DNA from: Desnuesiella massiliensis
Lineage (GTDB): Bacteria; Bacillota; Clostridia; Clostridiales; Clostridiaceae
Direction: 5' to 3'
Length of the DNA stretch: 64,000 nt
Assembly: GCF_001403615.1 (NCBI RefSeq)
Contig: NZ_LN879451.1
Span: 124,001-188,000, forward strand
The position numbers were made by a program, and so were the translations under genes. The notes under the pieces are model-generated. The model was not told the origin of the DNA. It was given only the letters and a program-made list of their open reading frames with translations, and did not search any database. Numbering within the stretch: position 1 is the first letter of the stretch; every line of letters starts with the position of its first letter. Positions 8,151-16,696 of this stretch are shown piece by piece.

Positions 8151-9494
8151 ATGTTATTAAATAAAAAAACTACAAAGGCAGTATTCAAAATAGCCTTACC
8201 TGCTGTAGGAGAAATGATACTCTATATGATGATTTGGGTATTTGATACTATGATGGTAGGTCAATATGGAGGTAATATTGCTGTTAGTAGTGTAGGTTTA
8301 AGCTCAGAAATTATGTATAGTTTTTCAAATATATTTATTGCTATAGGGGTGTCTGTGGGTATAACTTCTTTAGTAGCAAGAAAGTATGGTGCTAAGGAAT
8401 ATGACCTAGCGGAAGAATACGCAACTCTAGGATTCTTAATAGGATCAATTATATCCCTAATCTTCTTTTTAATATTGTTTTTTATGAATAAAAAAATATT
8501 AACCTTAGTTGGTGCTGATAATAATGTGGTAATGTTAGGAAGCATTTATACTAAAATAGCTTCCATAGGTATATTTTTTAATATGCTGATGAATATGTTA
8601 AATGCCTTGTTAAGAGGCTACGGAAATACAAAAACACCTTTAATGGCCTCCATCTTAGTTAACATCATCAATATACCTTTAGATTATGCATTGATCTTTG
8701 GTAAATTTAACTTTCCTGAGTTAGGGGTAGCTGGAGCTGCCATAGCTACTACCATAGCCCAAATTTCCGGATTTATATTCATTGCATTATATGTTGTATT
8801 TAAGTCAAAGCTAAAACTTAGATTAAAATATATAAAAGATTTTAATTTAACTATGATAAAAGATTTTTCTAAACTATTTATACCTTCCTCTATGCAAGAG
8901 GCTGCCTTTAGCATAAGTAGGTTATTAAGCAACTTTATGATTGTAAGCATGGGAACTATAGCCTTTGCAGCCAATCAAATCACCACTACTATTGAATCCA
9001 TCTCCTTTATGCCTGGATCTGGTTTTGCGGTGGCTGCTACAGCTTTGGTGGGTCACAAAATAGGGGAGAAAAAGTTTAAGGAAGCTAAGGAATATGCTTA
9101 CACTTCTATAATATTAGGTACTGCCCTTATGTTTATTTGCTCCTTATTATTTTTGAGCTTTCCTAGAGGGCTAATAAGACTTTTTATAAATTCATCAGAG
9201 CATTCTGTAATTCAACTAGGAGCCCTATGCCTTATGGTAGCCTCTATTGAACAACCCTTCATGGGAATTTCCATGATTGCTGGAGGCGCCTTAAAAGGAG
9301 CTGGAAATACTAAAACTCCATTTATAATATCTTTAATTTCTAGCTGGTGCATTAGATTGCCGCTAATGATTTATGTCATCTATGTATTAAAACTATCTGT
9401 GATATGGGTATGGATTATTACATCCCTACAATGGTTGTTTGATGGAACTTTAATATTTATACTATTTAAAAAATACTTTAGGCATCTAAAATAA
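8151..9494 (+). CDS. MATE-family efflux transporter
   Basis: A 447-residue polytopic membrane protein with the two homologous MatE halves of six helices each. Motifs such as ALPAVGEMILYMMIWVFDTMMVGQYG and RGYGNTKTPLM are typical, and the C-half repeats GALKGAGNTKTPF. Start chosen at 8151 (MLLNKKTT), which has GAGGTGG upstream; the ATG at 8100 has none. Substrate would be a drug or metabolite exchanged for Na+ or H+. It is single-gene, with its own terminator. Confidence 0.9.
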   Translation: MLLNKKTTKAVFKIALPAVGEMILYMMIWVFDTMMVGQYGGNIAVSSVGLSSEIMYSFSNIFIAIGVSVGITSLVARKYGAKEYDLAEEYATLGFLIGSIISLIFFLILFFMNKKILTLVGADNNVVMLGSIYTKIASIGIFFNMLMNMLNALLRGYGNTKTPLMASILVNIINIPLDYALIFGKFNFPELGVAGAAIATTIAQISGFIFIALYVVFKSKLKLRLKYIKDFNLTMIKDFSKLFIPSSMQEAAFSISRLLSNFMIVSMGTIAFAANQITTTIESISFMPGSGFAVAATALVGHKIGEKKFKEAKEYAYTSIILGTALMFICSLLFLSFPRGLIRLFINSSEHSVIQLGALCLMVASIEQPFMGISMIAGGALKGAGNTKTPFIISLISSWCIRLPLMIYVIYVLKLSVIWVWIITSLQWLFDGTLIFILFKKYFRHLK

Positions 9495-9496
9495 GA

Positions 9497-9524
9497 TCAA
9501 GCCCTTAATAATTTAAGGGCTTGA
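9497..9524. terminator. Bidirectional terminator between convergent MATE and MCP genes
   Basis: Stem TCAAGCCCTTA / TAAGGGCTTGA with a 6-base loop and a T-run on the plus side. It ends five bases before the MCP stop codon on the other strand. Confidence 0.8.
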
Positions 9525-9529
9525 CCTTT

Positions 9530-11245
9530 TTATATGTTAAATCTCTGAACCATGCCATTCATTAATATTACTAATTGTTGTTGATTTTGAATTTCTTTAG
9601 CAGCATAGTCAATAGAGTTTCCAGTATCCTCCACACTAGATAGTATTTCTTCCGAGTTTTTTGCAGATTGCTGAGTAATAACCAGTACATTTTCAACAGA
9701 GTCACTTACTTTTCTTATAGAATTTAACATCAATATTGCAGCCTCAGATATATTTTGAGACATGTTATGAATGTATTTGGCGTCATCTTCATACTTCTCT
9801 GCCGTTTCCAGTAGCAACTCATGATCTCTTTTAACATTTCCCTCAATAAATCCTAATATATCCTTAGAATTAACGCTCAAGTTATTAAAAGCAGTGTATA
9901 CATCGTTTATCACTGATTTTATATTCAAAACAGAGGCTGAAGACTGTTCAGCTAATTTTCTTATTTCATCTGCCACTACCGTAAAACCTCTTCCATGTTC
10001 TCCAGCCCTAGCAGCTTCAATAGAAGCATTCAGTGCCAGCAAGTTAGTTTGTGCCGCTATGTTATTTACGGTTTCTAACATTGTATAGATCTGCTTAACA
10101 ACCTTCCCTTTTTCTATAGCTTCATATATTTTTTCCATCTTATCCTTATATATGACTTGAGACAACTCCATGGCGCTTAATCCTTTATCCTTTATATTCA
10201 CTGCTCTTTTCTGGATCTCCATGGAGGCACTTTCGCCTTCCTGCGCCTTTGCAGCCAATTCATTGGTGGTCAGCACTATAGAGCTTATGGTATTATTTAT
10301 ATTCTCTACAGTACCACTTAAGTTTTTTGTCCCCTCTGATATATATTTGGTAGACTCATTTACATTTCTCATTTCAGAAGATATACTTTCAATAGTATTA
10401 GTTACCTGAGAGCTGGTGGTTGCTATAGTTGCAGAACTCATAGCTACTTCATTTATTAGCATTCTAGTATTATTTACTGCCTCATTCAAAGCCTGAGATA
10501 GTTCCCCAATTTCATCTCTAGATTTTATATCTATGCTTTTAGTTAAATCCCCTCTTCCTATAGATTTTGCCACCTCTAACACCTTTTTTAACTGTTTAGC
10601 TATAGCCATAGATATAATTAGGCTTAACATTATAGCTACAGAAATACCTACTAATATTATTATAGACATTATTGTAAAAGAACTTTTATAAATAAGAGAA
10701 TTCTCTTTGTTAGCACTTTCTACATCTTTCATATTATGCTCCAAAAATTTTTCCATTTTCGTGAGCATCTTTTCTCTTAATCTATTGTTCTCCACCATAA
10801 CCAACTCTGCAGCACTATAAAAGCCGTTATCCACTCTATCTAATATTTCACTTATGGATTGTTCATACTGTTCAAAGTCTACCTTAAAGGTTTCAAATAA
10901 TTCTAAATCCTCATTACCAAAATCATTTACTTCCTGATATTCTTTCATTAATTTATGGCAAACTTCCATATTGTTAGTTAAGTCTTCCTTAATACTTTTA
11001 GTATTACTTTTATCACTATCATAGATAATAGATAAGATATCTGATTTTATTAAAAGTAATTTTGCATTTATGGACTTAACCTTGTCCAATTTTGCCATAT
11101 TATTAGTATATATAGCTGTTGCATTTTTATTTATCCTTTGCATGCTGGATAATCCAATTGTACCTACTAAAGGTATCAATAAGGATATAGCTAAGAAAGA
11201 CACTATAAGCCTTTGTGATATCTTAAAATTGTTAAAACGCCTCAT
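9530..11245 (-). CDS. Methyl-accepting chemotaxis protein (4HB sensor, HAMP, MCP signal domain)
   Basis: A 571-residue chemoreceptor. TM1 lies at about 10-32, followed by a helical four-helix-bundle periplasmic-type sensor to about 180, TM2 at about 185-212, a HAMP domain to about 265, and a long coiled-coil signalling domain. The hairpin tip sequence NNIAAQTNLLALNASIEAAR and the following AGEHGRGFTVVADEIRKLAEQ are canonical. Start at 11245 (MRRFNN) follows AAAGGAGT. Ligand unknown. It is a single gene, away from any che operon here. Confidence 0.93.
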   Translation of the reverse strand: MRRFNNFKISQRLIVSFLAISLLIPLVGTIGLSSMQRINKNATAIYTNNMAKLDKVKSINAKLLLIKSDILSIIYDSDKSNTKSIKEDLTNNMEVCHKLMKEYQEVNDFGNEDLELFETFKVDFEQYEQSISEILDRVDNGFYSAAELVMVENNRLREKMLTKMEKFLEHNMKDVESANKENSLIYKSSFTIMSIIILVGISVAIMLSLIISMAIAKQLKKVLEVAKSIGRGDLTKSIDIKSRDEIGELSQALNEAVNNTRMLINEVAMSSATIATTSSQVTNTIESISSEMRNVNESTKYISEGTKNLSGTVENINNTISSIVLTTNELAAKAQEGESASMEIQKRAVNIKDKGLSAMELSQVIYKDKMEKIYEAIEKGKVVKQIYTMLETVNNIAAQTNLLALNASIEAARAGEHGRGFTVVADEIRKLAEQSSASVLNIKSVINDVYTAFNNLSVNSKDILGFIEGNVKRDHELLLETAEKYEDDAKYIHNMSQNISEAAILMLNSIRKVSDSVENVLVITQQSAKNSEEILSSVEDTGNSIDYAAKEIQNQQQLVILMNGMVQRFNI

Positions 11246-11405
11246 ATATATACTCCTTTGCATAAATAAGTAATAATTTCCCTATCCAATATTATTGTAA
11301 CATGAGGCATTTTATTATTTAGTTAAGCTAATGTTATTTAATGTTAACATAAGTTTACTTGAAAACTCATAGCTCTACTAATACTAGTAAAGCTTAAAAG
11401 TAAAG

Positions 11406-11433
11406 AAGCTTAACAGGATATCCTATTAAGCTT
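11406..11433 (-). terminator. Terminator after the small membrane gene at 11450
   Basis: Stem AAGCTTAA / TTAAGCTT with internal GGATATCC pairing forms a compact hairpin, followed on the minus strand by TTCTTTACTTTT. Confidence 0.65.
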
Positions 11434-11449
11434 TACACAGATATATTAA

Positions 11450-11698
11450 CTATTTATTTTTTGAAGATGTCTTATCCATGTTTTTTTTAACTTGTAATAT
11501 TAAGGCTACTACAACTCCTAAACTTCCTCCAGCGCTTAAGCCTAAGACCACATTGCCTAACAAGGCTCCTAGAAATATACCTATGCCTGATCCAAAGCAT
11601 ATGCCAAGAGCTATACTTTTATTTTCTTCATATAGTGCATCTTTTTTTGATTCTTCTATATTTGCCTTTTCTTTCATTTCTAAAACAGAGTTTTGCAT
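11450..11698 (-). CDS. Small two-helix membrane protein, function unknown
   Basis: An 82-residue protein with a charged N-terminus (about 1-28) and two glycine-rich hydrophobic segments (about 29-66, with GICFGSGIGIFLGALLG) ending in a lysine-rich tail. The glycine-zipper-like pattern suggests helix packing in the membrane. AAAGGG precedes the ATG. It sits 81 bp downstream of an ABC exporter operon and could be its accessory protein; I do not recognise the family. Confidence 0.7.
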   Translation of the reverse strand: MQNSVLEMKEKANIEESKKDALYEENKSIALGICFGSGIGIFLGALLGNVVLGLSAGGSLGVVVALILQVKKNMDKTSSKNK

Positions 11699-11779
11699 AA
11701 CCCTTTTAAATCCCTCCCATAAACCCTTTTACTATATTAGACGTATTAAACCCTATAAAGGTTTCGTAAAATATAAATT

Positions 11780-13444
11780 TTATTGTATTCTCTTATACAT
11801 TTTTTCACCTTTAGTACTTACAAAGTATACTAAAATTGAATTTAAAAGCACACCCACTAAAGCTATAACTCCAAAAGCCATCCACAAAGTAGGTTTAAAT
11901 TTTATAGTTAAGTATACTGTTCCTCCTGCTATAGCCATGCATAGCATCATAGCTATAAAAGAGTTAAAATTTTGTTTAACAGCTTTATTTTCATCATCCC
12001 AGTTTAATTTTGGTTTTCTTAGGTCTACTATTATACCCAATAAACTTGTAAATAAAATAGCTAGGGCAGAAACTATAAATAGCACTAATGCCATCATTAT
12101 AGGAGCTTTGGTCACTATCGATAGTAGTAGAATAAATAGAGTAGCAGAAGCAATGCTAATTAAAAATCCTGCCATTACCTTTGCAAATATTTGATCTCTA
12201 TATCTCATAGGTATATATTTACTTACAAAGATATTTTGACCTTCTCTTGATATGGCCGTAGAAGTTATAGAATTAGAGCTAGATATAAATATCATAATTG
12301 CAAAAGCTATACATATAACTATACCCGCTGTATCATTATTATATATCTTTGAAGAGAAACTAAGTATCTTAGGAAGTAAGTCTCTCTCTGCTAATAATGG
12401 TATTAAAAAGAATATGGGCCACAAGAAATTTATTATAACACAATTTATTAGATAAGCTGGTGTCCTAAATAAAACTCTTAGTTCCTTTAATATATACGTT
12501 TTTATTGCTGAATTTTGCACCGTACTTTTATCTAATTCTTGTTCTCCTAGCTTCTTACGTCTTGCAAAGGATTCAGACATTCCTATTACGCCCTTAAAGT
12601 AAAGAATATTTCCTACAATCATAAATATTATGAAGGCTGCAGCTGTTATAGCTAAAAATATCAATAGGTTTAGGCTAGCCTTTCCTAAATCAGAGGAGGC
12701 TAAAGCAAAAGCTGAAAACTTAGAAGAAGGAAACATATTGGATACTATGCCTATTAAAGAATTATCTCCGCTAGATAGTAATTTCATAAGCTCTTGTTCA
12801 TTGGTCATATTTCTTCCAACTCTTTGCATCATGATGTTTATGCCGATACCACTGAACATAGCTAAAAGTCCACCTACTACTCTAAAGGCATCCTTATGCT
12901 TACCTAAGTTTGTAAATCTCATTATTACCATATTAATAATAGCTGCAACCACCAAAGGTAAAACCGGTAATAGTAAGAACACAATTATAGAGTATATATA
13001 ATATAATGCTCCTGCACTGCTCTTAGCTCCATATACAATGATAATTGGTGCTAAAACTACTAACTCAGTTAAATATTCATAAACCAGTACAGCGATAAAC
13101 TTACCTGTCAATATTTCGTGCGACTTTAATGGTAGAGGCAGTAGACTTTCTATGTCCTTTGCAAAATAAAAGGTAGTTAAAACATAAAGTATACCAAATA
13201 CAAATACTACCAAACTAACCATAACCATACCAAAGCCTAAGATTACACCTTGTTGCTGCATCATAGCTAGCATATCATAAGCTTCTGAAATAAATAGCCC
13301 TAAAGGAACCCCTAAAGACAAAATAAATATGGCGGCGAGGAAAATGATCATAGCAAATCCAGCAAACTTCTTGCCTTTTTTACCGCCTAAGCTTTCTCCT
13401 CCATTTTTTAAAAATACTTTTACCAGTGATATTATCTTACTCAT
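11780..13444 (-). CDS. ABC-2 type exporter permease subunit
   Basis: A 554-residue integral membrane protein with about 12 hydrophobic segments arranged as two related halves. The loop FYFAKDIESLLPLPLKSHEIL, describing a permease contact region, is typical of the large clostridial permeases paired with a single ATPase. It overlaps the ATPase gene by 8 bases, indicating translational coupling. Substrate unknown; such pairs often export antimicrobial peptides or act in envelope homeostasis. Confidence 0.85.
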   Translation of the reverse strand: MSKIISLVKVFLKNGGESLGGKKGKKFAGFAMIIFLAAIFILSLGVPLGLFISEAYDMLAMMQQQGVILGFGMVMVSLVVFVFGILYVLTTFYFAKDIESLLPLPLKSHEILTGKFIAVLVYEYLTELVVLAPIIIVYGAKSSAGALYYIYSIIVFLLLPVLPLVVAAIINMVIMRFTNLGKHKDAFRVVGGLLAMFSGIGINIMMQRVGRNMTNEQELMKLLSSGDNSLIGIVSNMFPSSKFSAFALASSDLGKASLNLLIFLAITAAAFIIFMIVGNILYFKGVIGMSESFARRKKLGEQELDKSTVQNSAIKTYILKELRVLFRTPAYLINCVIINFLWPIFFLIPLLAERDLLPKILSFSSKIYNNDTAGIVICIAFAIMIFISSSNSITSTAISREGQNIFVSKYIPMRYRDQIFAKVMAGFLISIASATLFILLLSIVTKAPIMMALVLFIVSALAILFTSLLGIIVDLRKPKLNWDDENKAVKQNFNSFIAMMLCMAIAGGTVYLTIKFKPTLWMAFGVIALVGVLLNSILVYFVSTKGEKMYKRIQ

Positions 13445-14162
13445 TTTCTGTCATCTCCAAAAACATATTTTCTAAGGAGCTATTTTCTTTAAAGTGATCT
13501 TTCATTTCCTCTAGGGTTCCACAGAATAATATCTTTCCTTTATTTATAATAGCTACTCTATCACATAGCTTTTCTGCAACCTCTAGCACGTGAGTAGAGA
13601 AAAATACGGTTTTCCCACTGTTAGCATGCTCCTTCATCATTTCCTTTAGTACAAAGGATGATTTAGGATCTAGCCCTGTTAGTGGTTCATCTAGTATCCA
13701 AACAGAAGGATCGTGAATAAGAGCTCCCATGATTACAATCTTTTGTCTCATACCATGGGAATAGGTTTGAATCTTATCGCCTAAAGCACTAGCCATATCA
13801 AATCTCTCTGCTAGCTTTTCAATTCTATCTTTTCTGATAGCCTTAGGTACTTCATAGATATCTGCCATAAAGTTTATATATTCTAAGCCTTTTAATCTTA
13901 AAAACATATCAGGACTATCTGGAACGAAGGCAAATTGTTTCTTTGACTCAATAGGCCTCTCCTTAGTGTTTATACCATTTATTTTTATTTCTCCCTTGTC
14001 CTGAGCTATAATGCCTGTAATCATCTTTATAGTAGTGGTTTTACCAGCACCATTGGGTCCTAAAAAGCCAAATATCTCTCCATCGTTAATGGTTAGATTA
14101 AGATTCTCTACAGCATTGCTAATGTTATTATAGCTTTTTGTTACATTACTTATTTCTATCAT
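13437..14162 (-). CDS. ABC transporter ATP-binding protein
   Basis: A 241-residue ATPase. Walker A is GPNGAGKTTTIKM, the Q-loop falls near KQFAFVPDSPDMF, the signature is YSHGMRQK (a variant of LSGGQ), Walker B is VWILDEPLTGLDP, and the H-loop histidine is in FFSTHV. Start ATG follows GGGGG. It forms a two-gene exporter with the downstream permease. Confidence 0.93.
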   Translation of the reverse strand: MIEISNVTKSYNNISNAVENLNLTINDGEIFGFLGPNGAGKTTTIKMITGIIAQDKGEIKINGINTKERPIESKKQFAFVPDSPDMFLRLKGLEYINFMADIYEVPKAIRKDRIEKLAERFDMASALGDKIQTYSHGMRQKIVIMGALIHDPSVWILDEPLTGLDPKSSFVLKEMMKEHANSGKTVFFSTHVLEVAEKLCDRVAIINKGKILFCGTLEEMKDHFKENSSLENMFLEMTENE

Positions 14163-14463
14163 AGTATTTCCCCCTTATTAAGAACTAATTTAATTATATT
14201 TATTCTTATATCCTTTAACAACTTTAATTTTACGTTAAAAAGAGTTATTAAATATCATTTTAAGCGTTTGATCTGATTATCTTATGTGATTTCATAGCTT
14301 TACTTTGTTTATCTCTTCCTGGTAAACATATACTTCACTTTATATTTCCTTTGACCTTTTATTATATCTCTTTATCCTTAAAATAACATTAATTAATTCT
14401 TAAATTAGCCTTAAATAAAAAAACATCAATGAAAACACTATATGCCCTCATTGATGCTAATAC
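14163..14463. other. Intergenic region between spmB and the ABC operon
   Basis: About 300 bp of AT-rich DNA holding the presumed ABC-operon promoter and, at its end, the spmB terminator. Nothing else recognisable. Confidence 0.5.
14422..14457 (-). terminator. Terminator of the spmA-spmB operon
   Basis: Stem CATCAATGA / TCATTGATG with a 15-base loop; on the minus strand it is followed by a T-run (TTTTTTTATTT). Confidence 0.75.
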
Positions 14464-15000
14464 TTATTTTAAAATCCATAATCTAACTAAGGTTACTGCC
14501 ATTATAGCCGCAGTTATATCAGCCAATATAGCTGCCCATAAGGTATGCCTTATCTTTTTTATTCCCACCGCCCCATAGTAAACTGTCAATGTATAAAATA
14601 TAGTTTCTGTAGATCCCATTATTACAGAAGCTATTAATCCAATATAGCTATCTACCCCAAATTGCTTTAGAGTTTCCGTAAAAACACCCATAGCTCCACT
14701 ACCTGACAGTGGTTTTATAAGCAATAAGGGTACTATTTCCTTTGGTATACCTAATAAAGATACTATGGGTCTTAGGCTATTTGTAAGAAAATCCAGTGCT
14801 TTAGAATCCCTAAAAACTCTTACTGCTACGAGCATGGCTAATAAATAGGGAAATATTCTTAAGCATATAGAAAGTCCATCCTTTGCCCCCTCAATAAAGC
14901 ATTCATATACTTTAACCTTTTTAGCCATACCATAAATAACTATAGTAAGTATTATCAATGGTATTATCGCTTTTATAAGATATTGAACTAATTCTCTCAT
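14464..15000 (-). CDS. spmB: Spore maturation protein B
   Basis: A 178-residue membrane protein of the nucleoside-recognition (Gate) family needed for spore core dehydration. Several hydrophobic segments are visible, with the typical FPYLLAMLVAVRVFR, PLSGSGAMG and GSTETIFYTLTVYYGAVG motifs. AAGGAG precedes the ATG. It lies 13 bp downstream of spmA, the usual gene order. Confidence 0.95.
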   Translation of the reverse strand: MRELVQYLIKAIIPLIILTIVIYGMAKKVKVYECFIEGAKDGLSICLRIFPYLLAMLVAVRVFRDSKALDFLTNSLRPIVSLLGIPKEIVPLLLIKPLSGSGAMGVFTETLKQFGVDSYIGLIASVIMGSTETIFYTLTVYYGAVGIKKIRHTLWAAILADITAAIMAVTLVRLWILK

Positions 15001-15013
15001 AAATACTCCTTAA

Positions 15014-15589
15014 TCAAAAATATTTTTGTAAAATTTTACAGGCAATTATACCTACAAAAGCTGCTGTAGCTGTAGATATTATGGCTGGAATTATGATTAT
15101 TCCAGGATTTTGAGAGTTCAAGGCCGCTCTGATAGATAGCACCGTGGTAGGTACAAATTGAATACAGGCAGCATTCATAACAAGAAAAAGCGCCATGTCA
15201 TTACTAGCCTTATCCTTTTCTCTATTTATTCTCTGCATTTCCTCCATGGCCTTTATTCCAAATGGGGTTGCCGCATTGGATAGCCCCATCATATTAGCAG
15301 TTAAATTCATCACTACCGCCCCCATAACCTTCTCATCCTTAGCTCCCTCCTTAAACAATATTTTTAAAATAGGCCTTAAGGCTAAAGCTATTTTCTCAGT
15401 TAAGCCACTTCTTTCAGCAATTTTCATAATTCCACACCAAAGGCACATTAACCCTGCAAGCCCTAAAACTAATTGCACAGTATCTCCCGCTGAAGCTACA
15501 ATACCTTTAGAAATAATATCACCTTGTCCATTTACTAATCCTAAAATAATTCCTATGAATATCATGGCAAACCATATGTAATTTATCAT
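15014..15589 (-). CDS. spmA: Spore maturation protein A
   Basis: A 191-residue Gate-domain membrane protein, partner of SpmB. Recognisable stretches are MINYIWFAMIFIGI at the start, GLMCLWCGIMKIAERSGL and NLTANMMGLSNAATPFG. The start at 15589 has TGGAGG 6 bases upstream; an ATG 11 codons further up has none. The pair shows that the organism forms endospores. Confidence 0.95.
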   Translation of the reverse strand: MINYIWFAMIFIGIILGLVNGQGDIISKGIVASAGDTVQLVLGLAGLMCLWCGIMKIAERSGLTEKIALALRPILKILFKEGAKDEKVMGAVVMNLTANMMGLSNAATPFGIKAMEEMQRINREKDKASNDMALFLVMNAACIQFVPTTVLSIRAALNSQNPGIIIIPAIISTATAAFVGIIACKILQKYF

Positions 15590-15724
15590 AAATAACCTCC
15601 AGGCAGTATATAATCTATACATATATATGAAAAAAACTGTGTTTTTATCCTTTTCTTATTGAAATTGTTTATTATGAGTGTTAACATTTATTTTGGAGAT
15701 ACGTTACGTTTAGGGGGATTTAGG

Positions 15725-15967
15725 ATGACCATACGTGATATTATGAAATATATAGAAAGCGAATATGGTATTATTAATCAAACTCCCTGCGAAGTTTGCG
15801 GTGGAGAATATTTTGCAGAGGACTTGGAAATAGTACTTATAGATGAAATTCCTTTTGATGTTTGTGAATGTACTTGTTCAAATTGTGGACATGAACGTTC
15901 TTTTATGTTTACAGCTCCTTTTATAGAGCTTAAAAACCATAAAAATATATTAAGAAAACTAAATTAG
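15725..15967 (+). CDS. Small cysteine-rich, probably zinc-binding protein
   Basis: An 80-residue protein starting MTIRDIMKYIESEYG after AGGGGGATTTAGG. It has two CxxC pairs, CEVCGG and CSNCGH, plus an additional CECT cysteine, spaced as a treble-clef or rubredoxin-like zinc site. Function unknown. Its stop codon TAG is formed by the junction with a GGCATC repeat fragment starting at 15967, so the native C-terminus may have been altered. Confidence 0.7.
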   Translation: MTIRDIMKYIESEYGIINQTPCEVCGGEYFAEDLEIVLIDEIPFDVCECTCSNCGHERSFMFTAPFIELKNHKNILRKLN

Positions 15968-16000
15968 GCATCGTAAAAAATAACTAGTCAAAGATGCGAA
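15967..16000. mobile_element. End fragment of the GGCATC palindromic element
   Basis: These 34 bases (GGCATCGTAAAAAATAACTA then GTCAAAGATGCGAA) match, with one gap and one mismatch, the right end of the element at 16512-16674 read on the opposite strand. Homology stops at GCGAA. It contributes the last base of the upstream stop codon and lies directly against the AGGAG ribosome site of the next gene. Confidence 0.65.
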
Positions 16001-16012
16001 GGAGATTTTATA

Positions 16013-16198
16013 ATGGATGACAACAAAATAAAGCTGGCTCAAAAAGATATTGATGATGCACTTTCTACTGTAGAAGCTATGGAAAAATGTATTAACGAAT
16101 CAACTTTGACAAATGAAGAAATTAAGAAAAAATTCATGACCTTATCAGAAAAAGTTCAACAGATAGAAGATATTCTAAAAACTGAGGGAATTATATAA
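16013..16198 (+). CDS. Small coiled-coil protein, function unknown
   Basis: A 61-residue, almost entirely helical and charged protein (heptad-like runs around LTNEEIKKKFMTLSEKVQQI). AAGGAG lies 11 bases before the ATG and abuts a mobile-element fragment. No signal peptide, TM segment or known domain. It follows the small zinc-binding gene on the same strand and is closed by a strong terminator. Confidence 0.65.
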   Translation: MDDNKIKLAQKDIDDALSTVEAMEKCINESTLTNEEIKKKFMTLSEKVQQIEDILKTEGII

Positions 16199-16246
16199 GG
16201 TACAATAACAATCTTAGATTTTGCAGCTTATATAATAAGAAGTATA

Positions 16247-16286
16247 AAAGACCTATTTAGTTATTAATCTAACTAAATAGGTCTTT
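16247..16286. terminator. Strong bidirectional terminator
   Basis: A 17-bp perfect stem (AAAGACCTATTTAGTTA and its complement) with a 6-base loop, A-rich on one side and T-rich on the other, between the convergent coiled-coil gene and the end of the oxaloacetate decarboxylase operon. Confidence 0.85.
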
Positions 16287-16327
16287 CTATTTATATAATC
16301 GTCCATGATAATCTTATTAAATATTCT

Positions 16328-16480
16328 TTATTTTTTTTCTGGGAATACCTTAATTAAAACTTTTATTGATGCAAATATCAATAGAAGAACTATAAAAATC
16401 CCTGCCATTCCAAAGCCCATAAGCTCAAAGCCCTGAAAAAAGGTTGGAAGATTTCTGCTTAAATTTTCAAATAGATTCAT
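16328..16480 (-). CDS. Oxaloacetate decarboxylase gamma-like membrane subunit (OadG type, short)
   Basis: A 50-residue protein starting MNLFENLSRNLP, with one transmembrane helix (ELMGFGMAGIFIVLLLIFASIKVL) and the short basic end VFPEKK. This is the membrane-anchor part of OadG-type subunits that hold the Na+-pump complex together; the soluble tail found in full-length OadG is missing. Start chosen at 16480 because GGAGAGGATG precedes it; an ORF reading further upstream enters a mobile element. It is separated from oadB by that element. Confidence 0.75.
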   Translation of the reverse strand: MNLFENLSRNLPTFFQGFELMGFGMAGIFIVLLLIFASIKVLIKVFPEKK

Positions 16481-16511
16481 GTGAACACATCCTCTCCATA
16501 AGTGATTTACT

Positions 16512-16674
16512 TTAGGCATCTCCAAAAAAATAACTAGTCAGTCTACTCGTCTATTTTGCGTAATACTGCGTCCACAGAACCCACTAATAGCCCCACTATT
16601 AATGGAACCCGTGTCCTTGTCTTACGCAAAATATAATTCGCATCTTTAACTAGTTATTTTTTTACGATGCCTTA
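16512..16674. mobile_element. Full-length MITE-like palindromic element between oadB and oadG
   Basis: About 163 bp with inverted ends: GGCATCTCCAAAAAAATAAC on the left and, on the other strand, GGCATCGTAAAAAAATAACT on the right. Further inside, a second inverted pair TATTTTGCGTAA / TTACGCAAAATA is visible. TTA flanks it directly on both sides. No ORF. Related sequences occur at 159-227 and 15967-16000, so it is a dispersed family. Confidence 0.75.
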
Positions 16675-16696
16675 ACAACATTGATAGATACAAGTG

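Noticed and set aside
9479..9490. AGGCATC at the end of the MATE gene as another copy of the repeat family
   Set aside because: Only seven bases match and they encode the conserved-looking C-terminal RHLK; no second arm or flanking duplication.
11478..12194. 238-codon plus-strand ORF across the ABC permease region
   Set aside because: It is antisense to the ABC permease and the small membrane gene, has no ribosome site, and its translation is a low-complexity reflection of hydrophobic codons.
16481..16525. Longer oadG reading frame starting in the mobile element
   Set aside because: The extra 15 residues are element-derived and the internal ATG has a proper ribosome site.
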